Of a stretch of 64,000 nt of DNA, positions 34,639 to 46,622 are shown piece after piece. The DNA comes from Pyrrhosoma nymphula (taxonomy: Eukaryota > Arthropoda > Insecta > Odonata > Coenagrionidae). A program made the translations under genes and the position numbers. Below the pieces are notes generated by a model. The model was not told where the DNA came from, did no database searches, and was given only the letters and a program-made list of their open reading frames with translations. The stretch is taken from positions 130,869,422-130,933,421 of the forward strand of contig OY754329.1 of NCBI GenBank assembly GCA_963573305.1, given 5' to 3'. Within the stretch, counting starts at the first letter, position 1. Every line of letters starts with the position of its first letter.

Positions 34639-37600
34639 AATATGCCTTCATCCAAGAAAACTTCCAGAACCAATAAATTGGACAAATTTGCGAATGAATG
34701 GCGACCAAGAAATAAAATCAACCGGGCGAGGAGAAAAGAAACGAAGGCTTTTTTCTGGTTCGACGACCTTCTATGTATTTGAGGTTGCATACCGCCAGAA
34801 TCTCTCAACCAAAGACTTCATGCCTGCTGCCTGCTCTAAACATCCAAAGGAATTTTAAAGATGATAATTTTTTTTTGAAACCGCTATTTAAACTTCGCTC
34901 CATTGATTGGAAAAAGCACTTGGAATATTTCTGTCGTTTAGTGACGTCAAAATTCTGAAAGTTCAGTCGGTGACCCCGCGCAGTCTCCTGGCATAGTTAC
35001 AAATGTCATAAACGTATACACTTCGTATGTTAGGATACATCTCGCATGTAAGGATATATATGTACAACATAGAAATTATAAATAACTTTTTCTTCGAGAA
35101 CAGATAGGCCTTGGGATTTTTCCCTCTTATTTTTGTGTAATATTTTCCTGAAATGTGGTTCCTAAGGTATTCTTATGAATTGTTACTGTTAGTAACCAAC
35201 ATTTAGCATATTTTGCTAAGTTTTTCGATGCTTGTTTTTTATTGCAGATCGTTTTCCGCTTAGTAATTGAGCGATCCATTTAAATAATCTTCTTAGTAGG
35301 TCGGGCTAAGTGATTGAAATTGTTTTCTACTGCATAACAGAGCGCATAGTTGAGAGATTCTATTTTTAAGGTAATGAGATGCTTGGCCAGTGTAGTTACT
35401 GCCACAATTGTGACCAGTAACAGAATAAACGACATTACTTTTCAGTTCTTTATTTATATTAATATTAAGATCTCAATTTTTTTTTAATTTTGAATTTATG
35501 AGTTTGCACTGCATTTTATGGTCTCTATATCTTATTTTATAATCGGTATTTTTTAAGATTCCTGATATCTGTCCTGATAAGCCTTCTATATGAATACGCC
35601 TCAACAGTGTTTTGTTGTGATGTTAAAAAATGTTGTCATAGTGATGGACTTATTTATTGTTGAAGCTGAGGTTTTGCTAGAGTAAATTAAGGAGCGAATT
35701 ACTTTTTGAGAAAATGAATTTTCTGTAAAATATCTTTTATTCCGAGTATTTTATCCCGAGAACTAACTTTTCCAGAAGAAATAACGATTTAATAATAAAA
35801 AAGAAGGTCGAAAAAAATATGAAACATGGACATAAAAATTATGAAAAAAATTGATTCAATCATTATCGTCTTCGAAAGAGAAAAAAATACCACGTGAAAA
35901 AATAAATGTGACATGTAAATTGAGCTTTAGAATAAAACATTATAGTAAACATACACATAGATGGCTCTTCGTGAGAAGAAATCACTTCAAGGTTTTCATT
36001 CCGCTTGGAAAAATAAAAAGAAATATCCACCAAGCCATGTAAAAGCGAGGTCATTAACTTTAGACGCGCACACGTAGAGACTAGTTTCTTCCCACTTTCT
36101 CTAGGTGCACCCCGGATAAAACCGCCTTGCCATTCCTATATTAGAAATGGAATAGCACAACGAAATCAAAGAAGAGTCGACGTGCAATCGTAAAATACGA
36201 AAACGTCACCTATACACAACGAATAACAGGATTTAACAACTCGAATCAGTGACCATACTAATTTTGCGACAACCCAAGCATTTCATGTACTATCAAAAGG
36301 GACAAATTAACGTAGTTTAGGTTATAGGAATTTCACTTAAATTCAAATGATACAAAACCACTTCAACCTGTTCTCAGATCAAAGATTTCCCCTGTCCAGT
36401 CACGCTTCTGGAGGATTTTTACCATCGAAAGCTGCATTTTCCCTATAAGACTTTTATGAGAAGGCGAAATGTATACCTTAGAAATTGAGGATGTTCGATT
36501 ATCAGGGCGGAAAACAAAATTACTGGGTGACAGTTTTCAAATAGATGTTATATAAAAACCCGTAGTAAATGGAGCTTATAACTTGGAATCTAAATTAGTG
36601 AAGACAGGCACTTCGAGGATTTCTCCAAAGCTATACATGATGAAAACAGTTTGCACAATTCCGCACTAGTTTTTTTTTAATAAACGAGCATAGAAGAAGT
36701 GAGACATAAAGACTGCAAATCGGACACAAATACGACGACTTCAAGGCTAATATTTTAGATTTTCAAGACAAAAATTGACAACTAGATTCTTTTTGGAAAC
36801 GTTCGAAATAAACTATATATTAAGTTAACCAAATTCACCAGCTTTAAATGATGTGACAGAATTGAAATGTTTGCTGTTGATTTCAAACGTTTTTTTTAAT
36901 CTATAAAATCTTCCCACTCTCCCATCCCTCTATAGTATATAGAACACGTGCCACCCACAGACGCCACCACTTGAACCTGAAATTGTTTATCCTTACCTTC
37001 CTTACCCTCCCTCCTGCTTATTTCCTTAATGCCAAACAAAAACCTCTCCTCAGCACAAGCCCTTCACCCCATCTCGAGCTTCATCCGTTGTATAAAAGGG
37101 ACTAGAAAAGCTGTTTTTTGCTGAAATTACCTTGAAAATGACTAACTGTCGACGAAATCAAACGGGAGAAAATGGAACAAGTGTGGAATTAAACAAAGTG
37201 TTATATTTTCATTACGTTTAACCGTATATCAATAAGAGAGCAGATGACGACTTGACTCAGGAGAAAGAAGCCTGTTTTTCATGTGAAAAATGACTAACCC
37301 TACTCGGCTATCGCGCAATTCGGCCACATATTTTATGAAAAATACATTGCTTTTAGGAAATTATTTAAGTTTTCCATTTCTCTTGATACATCATTACAGT
37401 ACCGTGACTATTCCACTGCTAATATCTATGTATAGAGCGAAATACCTGCCCAACGCCACTTAATATGATCAATTGCGAATTTCAATGGCGGTGAAACAGT
37501 GACACGAGTCATATCAATTAATTTCTGTGGAAAAATGCGATGGATGCATGCAACTTAAACGAAATGGAAGCCTGAAGCAATTGAATTTATTATCTTCGGA

Positions 37601-37749
37601 TTGATGACTGCTGTTGATAAGATTTAGTTTAAGTTCAAACTGTAATGGAAATCTGACGCTTGCCTAATCTGAAATTTTTAGCACCGCATCATGATTTCGT
37701 GGTCTCGGGTATTTTTTCCACCGGGTCATGTGTTTATATTTCCTCCAAC
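34639..37749. other. No gene seen
   Basis: About 35000-35800 is T-rich on the plus strand. A pair of roughly 18-bp tandem words (TCGTATGTTAGGATACAT and CGCATGTAAGGATATAT) lies near 35024-35062. An isolated TATAAAAGG occurs near 37091 with no gene after it. Nothing else was recognised. Confidence 0.5.
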
Positions 37750-37781
37750 GTTTCAATGTCCAACTATTTCATCGTCTTCAG
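37750..37781 (-). ncRNA. Hammerhead-like core motif
   Basis: On the minus strand, CTGAAGA (37775-37781) is followed by 20 bases that can form a short GATG/CATT stem, then GAAAC (37750-37754) and GTTGG. This is the CUGANGA, stem II, GAAAC order of a hammerhead ribozyme core. The matching cleavage-site strand was not identified, so activity is unproven. It may be a remnant of a Penelope-like or foldback element. Confidence 0.35.
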
Positions 37782-38244
37782 GGATATTGAAATCCAAGCG
37801 AATAATGTAAGCCAGGATTCCTGAAAATCAGAGAGCGATTCGATAATCGAGGTGTGGAAGAAAATGAAAATAGCATCAACCAGTGGAAAAACAGAAATAT
37901 TTTAAGCAACTTCATGATCACCAATGCCGCCGGGTTGTGTTTTTTTCCCCAACTTTTTAATTATATTTTGCAACTTTCGATTTCTGCATGAGGCGCTAAT
38001 TTATTTTGCTTTATGTATCTGTGATTCTGTAAAACATTTACACATGTTAGCATGATTTAACTATAAAAAATGATCCCCGTATTATATGCGTGCAGTTTCT
38101 ATCCGGCAGGAGTAAAAGCAATATTGCATGTGAAGTCCCTTCCGCTTACATTAATTAATTTAAAAATAAAAGTATATATTTACTAAAATAGCAAACGATA
38201 GCATGACAGAGAGATTGAAGGTCAGTGCACGCCTGTAGTGGAAT
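37782..38244. other. No gene seen
   Basis: AT-rich spacer with no recognisable feature. Confidence 0.45.
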
Positions 38245-38294
38245 CATCCCCTGCCACACTACCTTGAGGTGGATAACAAGGTACCGTGTAGAAG
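38245..38294 (+). mobile_element. LINE A 3' terminus, decayed
   Basis: CCCCTGCCACACTACCTTGA, then GGTGG, matches the LINE A 3' stem-loop region. A base-by-base match continues weakly through AACAAGGTACCGTGTAGAAG, where intact copies have GCAGGGTATTTTGTAGATG. Only about 50 bp is alignable. Confidence 0.5.
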
Positions 38295-38946
38295 TTTCCT
38301 TTACATTTTACCACAAAAATTTCTACGTTATAATTTACACATTAAGTTTCACGAAAAAGGATAAGAGGAGGGAGTATGAGGTGATTTTTGTCGCTGTAAT
38401 CTAAGCTTTTACGTTTAACTTCATTCCTTTTTACTTCGCACTTCAGACATTTCTTTGTGAAATGATAGGAGAGGGTGGAGTTATTCTCGACTCAAACGTG
38501 TACACGTGAGTTCAACGCAGCCACACCGCTTTGAGTGCACGACTGCCACAACCCGAGAGAGGCCATTAAAAAATGTACATAAACTCGCTCGGAGATTCCG
38601 GACGCGAGAGGCGCAACAATGGCCATGTCCAGACGGGGAGAATATTGGACACTCACGTCCAGTCACGGACACGTCTGTCCTCAACCGCCACCTTGTCCTT
38701 CTGCTCGTTCGCACCACACCACGCCACTTGGAAAGAATGCACGCAGAGCAGGGGAAGAGGGAGAGAGACCATAGTACGCGACTTTCGCCTCACGACGAAC
38801 ACACCACGAGCGGAAACCATGTTCGCCCTCCATTCTGTGCCTGCCCAAACGGCAGTGAGCATTCCGGACATTTGTCATCTGTAAGGTAAAACAAAAAAAA
38901 AAAAGAATTCCACGTCATATCTTAAACGTTTCCCAAAATTATGGAT
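38295..38946. other. CG-rich block 38500-38890, no gene recognised
   Basis: The block has the highest local density of CG dinucleotides in this part of the window. It has overlapping frames on both strands (127 and 103 codons plus, 78 and 72 minus). None resembles a known protein. A poly-A run follows near 38889-38903. It could be a CpG-rich regulatory patch, but no start site can be defined. Confidence 0.45.
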
Positions 38947-39517
38947 TTTAGGGAGTTTGAGCGGGATTTTTCTCTAGCCCATATAGATCATATTATTCTT
39001 CAAGACCATATCATTACCATTCCATTTCTTCAAAATCAAAGCAGTAGGAAGAAGCAGGTGGTAAATATAGTAACATTAATGACGTAAAAACTTAGTTTTT
39101 AGCTATTTAACTACTCACTAATTATCTAAAAATTCATATTAAAGGCTTAAACATGACATGACACGCCGAACGCTGGCAACGTCTTCACAACCGAAGTTTT
39201 CTTGCGATTTTATGGAAAGTAATAGATTTACTTTTCAAAATATGTAATTGAAAAGAATAGGAACTGCACACAGCAACATTTTTTAGGCGGTCAGTGCGTC
39301 AAAACTTGCTTATTTTTGTAATAATGTCTACATGGTGCGCCAAGCCACATCATGTCCCATGATAAACGGCTTATTTTCTTTTCGCAAATATCTCGAAAAG
39401 TAGAGTGGTAAGAGGCTGATATTTTGATGCTATTAAATAAATGAGATCTTTTTATTTATTATGGGGCGAAATTACTTGAACTTAACAAAAAGTGATATCT
39501 CACTCAAAATATCTTAA
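38947..39517 (+). mobile_element. TTAA-ended non-autonomous element, copy 3
   Basis: The left end TTTAGGGAGTTTGAGCGGGA and right end AAGTGATATCTCACTCAAAA, then TATCTTAA (TTAA at 39514-39517), form the family's inverted termini. The core CACGCCGAACGCTGGCAACG starts near 39162 and continues CTTCACAACCGAAG. The length, about 571 bp, is close to copy 2. No coding capacity. Confidence 0.75.
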
Positions 39518-42037
39518 AAGCACTCTTTGATTGGCACAGTGATATCAATTAAAAATATATTTTCCACGGTTTTATAACCTTTACCGATGCCTTAACGTAG
39601 AATTTAATTTGAATCTGGAATTTAAAAACTCCAGTGTGATGATTGGTAACTTTAGGTACCATCAACTAATTCATAAATTAAAATACCATAAAAAGCCCCG
39701 AGCGGATAAGCCACTTTAAGTAACTTAAATGCCGTATTATAAAAGTTCAAAATTTTGTCTCATGATACTCTACTCTTCCATTGAGTCAAGCCGGACAGGC
39801 TCAAAGCCATTGATATATACCGTGATTCCTTCGCTAGTACACTGCCATAAATAAGGCAGGTAATGGAGATTATACGGAGAGCGTAGGGGTGGATAAATAT
39901 TAGTTAGGCCAGCTGAAACACACGCCAAAAACACTGGCATGACAATGACATAGGTACATATTTATAAAATGATATCCAAACAGTGCCCAAATCTACTGTC
40001 GTTCTGAAAGAAAAATATTTACCTATATTTAGTTAAATATTGTCCAATAACACACGGTTAAACATGAAATATAACTGTTATAATACTGTTTTTCAATGAC
40101 TTAAGGATTTTCTAAATTAGAACACTATTTTCTACGTCGTCAACTGACGAGTTATTTTTTAATAATGGGGGATAGTAACTGTGAACATCTTCAATGTTGA
40201 GATGCAAACATTCTTAAAGACACAAATACAAAACTAATAACAATACAAATGATTACGAGAAACGTGGTAATCAATTATGGTGTGAACGTGGGGACGATTA
40301 CTGAAACCATCCGACAATTAGGTACGTGTAACTCCGTGGCACTTCCTCGACTCCATCATTTGTACTATGCCACTGTTATCATCTTCATCTGTTACACAGT
40401 TTCAGGATGTCAACGACTCTTGATGTAATTTTCTCTGTGATATGATGACTCTTGACTCGATTTCTGAGAATAGATGTAATTCACGGCCTCATACTCCTTT
40501 TTTTCATCCCATAGGCATTACGGGGACACTGTATGCGAGAGTGCCGCTATGACATAGGGCACTGGGAAACAGGCTGCGGGGGCACCCCAACATCCTGAAT
40601 AGCCACTCGTGCATGGCTCCCCTTTTCCGTGTTGTGCTCGACACTGACCCATAAAGTCCTACGAGTCCACTATAAATAACGCATGTAACTGCTGACCTTA
40701 ACCGTACACTCACTATTTCATTCTATATGAAAGTCCGTGCACGCTTATTCATTTTCTTCGGAAAAATGCATGTTTCTGGGTAACCCCTCCACGCAAAACT
40801 ACTTAATAACCTCCATCGAAGTAGTTGATCAGAATTAGGAATAAAAACTTCTTCATTGTAAAAACTGCACAGTCGAGTCTGTACTACAGCTCAAACTTTC
40901 GCGGTGGGTTTGACAAACGTCCAACAAAATTGGGATTATCCACGAATTTGGAACGTAAAAGCGTTCTGACTGTATTAAAGAAATTGGCAAATGTCCTGAA
41001 TTTTTAATGCAAGTTAGTCCAAAATCCGGTTATATTTGATTCTAGCAGTAGTTATTACATATCCGCTTATTTCCTGTGAATGTGTTAAATTAGTGCTACG
41101 TTGTACCAATGGAAAATCTATTGCACGAAAACCACAGTTATTGTAAGTACACCTAGCACCACCAAAAATAAATGCACTTAAAAACGGTGTAATGATCAGA
41201 GAAATTTAATTAGTTCAAAAATTAAGAACATTTGCGTCAGAGGCACAAGTAAATAATGCATATTATACAGAACATTAAAACACTCAATAGGTACACTGTA
41301 TTATGTAGAGTAACAAGTTTGGTAAGGCTATTTTATTTTACATTTGAGAATGCAAATTATAAATATCACAACAAACACACCTTTGTCATTCTTATGAAAT
41401 TACGATGTGGTGATGTCCTGAATTTTAACCTCAACCTAATAGCAACTAAATTTCGCGGACGTCTTCCGCTGGGGAGAGATAAATGAGCAAAAATCTCAAG
41501 AGAGATAAAAAAAATATTCTCTAGGACTGGCTTCAGCGGGTGACATCAGCTCTGCTGATTTATTAAACTACTTTGAATTTCGTCTAAGTCACACATTCAT
41601 GAGTTGCGATAGAGACGTTAACCTCATGGTGGCTCGGAAAGGAATATGCGGAAAAATCAGTACTTGTAAGAACATCTACTATCCACGTAAAAATTCATGA
41701 TACCCACGCTGCAGACGTTAACCAATGATCCCATTGCAACAAAATAAAGGCCATATTAGAGGTTATACATTTTTACTTTTCGTTGTAACTGTGAACATTT
41801 TTTAAATAAAAGTTTAATATATTTATGGGACTTCGATTGAAAGAAGTCACGTTTTCAGCCAGCGAAAATACGTCAGCACTACTTTGAACGCTGTTAACTT
41901 GCAAGTGCATTAACATAAAACAAAAACTAGGACGCATCTATTCCAAATACATAAATGAAAGCAAAATATTGTCAGGAATATTTATACCAAGTGGTAATTC
42001 CTACAGAGCCTCTTGGAAAATCGCCGTGGGAGAGAAT
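39518..42037. other. No gene seen
   Basis: AT-rich DNA. A slightly GC-richer patch at about 40500-40730 holds a 69-codon minus frame with no known similarity. No repeats were recognised. Confidence 0.5.
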
Positions 42038-42150
42038 GCCTAGGCAGCTTACTTGGTTAAAGCACTCGGCGCAAATTCAGGGAATCTTGGTTTGAATCTC
42101 AAACCCAGGCAATTGTTTCTTTCACTGTGAATTTTGCACAGACGCATTAT
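42038..42150 (+). mobile_element. tRNA-derived SINE, decayed copy
   Basis: GCCTAGGCAGCTTACTTGG, then TTAAAGCACTCGG, has an A-box-like layout. TTGGTTTGAATCTCAAACCC (B box about 42088-42099) is a damaged T-arm. The following TTGTTTCTTTCACTGTGAAT, then TTTGCACA, resembles the start of the body in the 12.1-kb SINE, so the two may be one family. The 3' limit is unclear. Confidence 0.55.
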
Positions 42151-45100
42151 CAAGTTGATGATCTGAGGACAAACACGACACCCGAAGACGGTTGTCGATC
42201 CCACGGCCAATGGTTTACACATAAGCACGCTAACGACCTAGCAACCGCTACCGGCCCCCTAGATACGTACTTGACGATTAGCAAACCCCTGAATCGAGCA
42301 TTCGCGGAAGCCAACATACGAACAGCGCATTCCTTGATTCGCAGCACGACTTTGAATAGATATTTTTCACTGGAGTCACTTTCTTTTTGCGCGTGGTCAC
42401 AATTGAGTCCCGAATGTTTTCCAAAATTATGCCATAATATCTCAGATAATGGCGTTTAGATATCCATTTAAAACCAAAATTTATATAAAATACCACCTTA
42501 TATTATAAAAAAAGCTCTCAAAACAAAAACAAAGCTAGTTTTTACAGCTTTATCTCGAAGAGTTATTTTCTACAAGGGATATAAGTTAGACGAAATCACA
42601 TCAGAAAGATTCAATCTTGAACATTATTTACATCTGACCATTTTTTTAATAAAATTTACCAAATAAAACATGAAATAGTAATACATGAGGCAGTACGGAA
42701 ATGGACGCTAGGCTTGCAAAATATTTGTTAGACCAGATGATACCATGGCGCCATTTTATTTTGCGTGTAACAAATAAGGTAGGAAATGGTGAAACGAGTG
42801 GGCTGTTTCATCAATTGAAGTTGATTTCAAACTTTGAATCACATACATTAATTTCTACTCGAGTAGGTTCCACGACGGCACATCGCTTCCCTTCTATTCT
42901 GACTAGTTACTCAGCCAAGCGCGATGGGAACTGGTGCAACATAACTGAGAAAAGATAGCCATCCGGCGACTACATTAGCGGTCATTAATAATTTAAAGGC
43001 ATTGCATAAAGACTTTAGGTATACTACGAGAGATACAAGAGAGAACAAGGATAATGGACGGAGAGGCATGTAACAAATGTCCTCGAAGGTCAGATATTTA
43101 GGTTACCACGATGGTGACGGACAGCAATTTAGGTTAGGTTTGTAGAGGAAAGCAGGCGGTGTACCCACCACTGACAAAAGGTACACGGATAGGGAAAGGG
43201 AGTCATTTCGATAGTTTAAAATAAGACGGAAAAAAAGGTCAACTGCAACACTATGAATAAATTATTGAGCGTATCTTACTCAGATAATTCGCATAGTCGA
43301 AAGAAGTTCACGCACTCATGAACTTAAAATGGAGAAGTTCAAATGAGTCATTAGTTTCATCCGAGTTCAATACTGCGAAGTTCACACATGGACATGGACT
43401 AAAAGACCCGTCATAATTTCAGCTGAGAGTCAATTCAATCGTCTTGAGAGGATCATGAAAATAACAGTCGTGAACGACCTTTTCTGCGGGTAAAATGTGA
43501 AGAATATGTGTGAAATGTTGATAGGTATGAATATACAAGAATAGTGGCGTAAAAGAAACTCATTAAAGGCAGGCAGGTTTCTGAGCCTCGATCAAGAAAT
43601 AAGCATTTTCACCGCCCACTACAATCGGAAAGAGAGTTAGTACGTATCGCCTTAATTTCATTATTATCTTTTTCATTCCTCTTGAACCTTCCATACGCCT
43701 TAACAACTAAGTACAGGACCTTAAATTCACAAAAACTTGATATTGGCAAAGTCTCTTGAATGGGAAAGTAAATTGACCAAACATTTGCGATTTCATCACA
43801 TCGAAATTCACTACAAATAAGTTTTATGTAAGCCTTCCTTTTTATATGTAGTGAAGAAGAGCCTACTCATCTGGAGAATTAAGTGAAGACTGCTGAATCA
43901 TTCATTTTAAACTCAGGAGAGGAATTATGATTTCACTGCATCGAAAATTGTACAAATAAACAGGATGTTTAAATGCGAGACTAATTCCTATTCAACATAG
44001 TGTTTTACTATAATGAGAATTTACTGCCATCACGTGATTTAAAAGTTTCTCAGCATAGAAATAAACAAATAGAAAAATAAGGTTTCCCAAATCTCTCAAG
44101 AGAGATGCTCAGCAGCTAAAACACAATAAAAACTGCAGAAAATAGTATAATCTGTATGATTTCCTTGCTCAGTAATAATTTATTTACCATCTATGATAGC
44201 TACAACAGGAATAGGATGATTCACTATCCTATTAAATCATCATCGAACTTAGAACTCGTTCACCATTGAAGAATGGGCTTTCTCAACAAAAAGTTATCGC
44301 AAAATAGCGTTCGGGACTTGCACTAGCGAGGGAAGTAAGCTAGTCACTTCAATGGTATTACTCTCAGGAGAAGAGGATTTGAAACGAAGGACTTTTATTC
44401 CATGGTTACGTACTTTTCGTTCTTAACGGAGAACGTCGAAGGGAAGGGGGTCGTAAAATATTTTATGGTCCCAATGAAAAACGACACCACAGAACCCCGC
44501 TGACCACGGGAAAACTCGTCCTAATTATTTCTTCCCATTCCAGTCAAAACACAAAAGCGCAAAGGAGTTTTTTTTGTGGTTGGGCAGAGGAGAATGTCCG
44601 TGAGTACGACGACATATGGATGCGGACGGGAGAACACGCTGGGGGTTAGACTTCCGCGCCCTAATAATCCGCATGGGAAAACGAAAACCGGACATTCGTG
44701 AGAATGCGAGCTGTCGTTTCGGAATATTTCTATTTGAGGCGTAACGAACCTCTTCTAATGAATGTGGATTGATTCAGAGAACTAGAACTGAATGCAACAT
44801 TCAATCGTAATTCACCATCAATAGATCCTATTCCTCGAATAGCCCATGTGTAAAACTGATGCATGTTGTGACGAGAAAAAGCGAATGTAAAGAAAAACAT
44901 TGGAAAAATGATTTGTCATCTTATAATGGAGTAACCAATCATGGGTAAAATCAGAAAATGTGAAAAAAATGCATATCGAGATACATAACGAAAAAATATG
45001 TAAAATTCAGTCCAAGTATCGTATTTTTTTAATACATCGGGAGCATCAACGGGTTATCACCCGCAGAGTCCTTATCAAATGGTCCTTCTCCGCATCGTTT

Positions 45101-46377
45101 TGAAGATACCAGGAAAAATTACCTTTGGATGCGTAGACACCCTCTTCTGAACCAACATACAAGTACAAATGTCATTTACTATGAGACACTTAGCGTAAAT
45201 GTGTGAAGTGGAATTATTAACGACCACATTATGCTGCTTACATCAATTACTAAATCAAATTTTGAACATTCCAAAATTATTTCCACACAACTCATGGCCG
45301 GTCGCAGTCATAAAATAGGCACATATGTATCCAAAAGAATTATGAAATTTATTAGCTCGATATGTGTTGCAGAAAGATTCGATAACTTTATTGGCTCCAC
45401 TAATGGTCTCATAACTTATTTGGTCTGATGGAATGGAGGCTAATACCTATGAGTTTCATAAATAATCATAATGACAGGTGTGTAATGAGCCACTTTTAGA
45501 CTTCTTTACTTGCTAAATGAGCTGAGATGTTAAGAATGACGAGTTTATGTCCCTACACTGACCATTAATAACGAGCACAAGTAATTGCATAAGATAAGGT
45601 AATCATCATTAAATTTTATTCGGTTGTGAGAGGGTAAACCAAACATTTGAAGCAGTAACTACTTAGGGACAAGCTACGTGAGCTACAGTTCCAGCAGCCA
45701 GAATTTTGTAATGAGTTCCATAACTTTATGGAACTCAGAACTATCGGTCCCATTGCTCAATGATTGTGCAGCCAAACATTAATCCTCAGAAGGTCTCTCT
45801 TAGTGCAACGTCACCTGCGTCACCTGGTTCTCCGGATTTTGCATGGAACCGTCTCACCATAACAACATGATATCGGCATACTAAACAGAAGTTCCGCATT
45901 CCGTCCCTGGTAATATGGTTGAGCTAGCTCGCGTGTTTTTTAAAAATGTGTTACGACCCAGCCACAACTAATTCGATGCCAAGGAGCAGCACCAATTAGA
46001 TTGTTTTAAATACTAAAGAAAACATTCAGCGCAGAGTGAAGCACATGAACACGCGAAAAATAAATACGCTTAATCCTCAATCACGCCTGAACAGGAATTC
46101 CTCCACGATTAAATTCAATGCTCGAACTATCCGCACAAAACACACCCACGACTTATCCGAGTCGCTAATTGGAGCTTTTATCTTTGCCGAAAAATGAAAC
46201 GCAGCTGCGATTGATGAAATTTTATGGCCGACCATTAGTGAAAGAAGGCGTGGTCGCACTAAAAACTCGCATAAGCGACCGCACAAGCAGCGAATCGATG
46301 CGAACATCGCAGACCGTTCGTCACACTCGCAATACAAACAAGCGAGGAAGAAAGGACGATAACCGGCTGCGGCAACT
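42151..46377. other. 4.2-kb stretch without recognised genes
   Basis: The 110-codon plus frame at 42127-42459 overlaps the SINE and is not credible as a gene. Two TTAGG-like words near 43131 are too few to be telomeric. Overlapping frames on both strands near 46077-46396 (104 and 75 codons) are unrecognised. Confidence 0.5.
45713..45736. repeat. Perfect 10-bp stem hairpin
   Basis: GAGTTCCATA and TATGGAACTC are exact complements around the loop ACTT. It is isolated, with no neighbouring gene or repeat to explain it. Confidence 0.75.
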
Positions 46378-46468
46378 AAAGGCCAGTTCAAATTGAGTAT
46401 AAAAACGCAACTTAAGGATATAATTTAAGACGGATGAATTTGAGCACTTTAGTCAGACGCTGAATTTC
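46378..46468 (+). repeat. Dispersed repeat G, copy 2
   Basis: Partner of 17934-18025: AAAGGCCAGTTCAAATTGAG, ATATAATTTAAG, TGAATTTGAG and TAGTCAG occur in the same order. This copy has TATAAAAA near 46397. It directly precedes the hairpin and LINE A insertion. Confidence 0.5.
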
Positions 46469-46473
46469 ATTTC

Positions 46474-46506
46474 CCACGATTCATCTACAATGTAGATGAA
46501 TCGTGG
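46474..46506. repeat. Perfect 15-bp hairpin at LINE A 3' junction
   Basis: CCACGATTCATCTAC (46474-46488) and GTAGATGAATCGTGG (46492-46506) are exact complements around the loop AAT. It touches the end of the LINE A TGTAGA tail, and the arms themselves contain GTAGAT-like words. This suggests a snap-back copy made when the insertion was completed. Confidence 0.8.
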
Positions 46507-46507
46507 A

Positions 46508-46622
46508 TTCTACATCTACAAACTACCCCGCAAGCCGCCTCAATAGGCGTGTGGTGGGGGGTGTTAGGACACCAGCCGTTTACATATAAAAATGAAACGC
46601 TCTAATGAAATTACGCCTTGCA
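46508..46622 (-). mobile_element. LINE A 3' untranslated end with stem-loop and tail
   Basis: This lies directly downstream of the reverse-transcriptase frame on the minus strand. It ends CACCCCCCACCACACGCC, a TATTGA loop, GGCGGCTTGCGGGG and TAGTTTGTAGATGTAGA. Compared with other copies, the inner stem is CGCC/GGCG instead of CACC/GGTG, and the fourth pair of the outer stem is C-G instead of T-A. Both changes keep pairing, though the fifth outer pair is a mismatch here. This copy links the dispersed 3' ends to a coding sequence. Confidence 0.85.

Noticed and set aside
34391..34708. 105-codon minus frame
   Set aside because: It runs through the tRNA-derived SINE and its ATT tail (giving YYYYY), so it is an artefact.
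37088..37100. TATAAAAGG as a promoter
   Set aside because: A strong TATA word alone; no downstream frame, initiator or transcript evidence.
38506..38889. 127-codon plus frame in the CG-rich block
   Set aside because: Composition follows base composition; frames are open on both strands at once and no similarity is recognised.
43125..43145. TTAGG-like words as telomeric repeat
   Set aside because: Only about two units, imperfect, in unique DNA.
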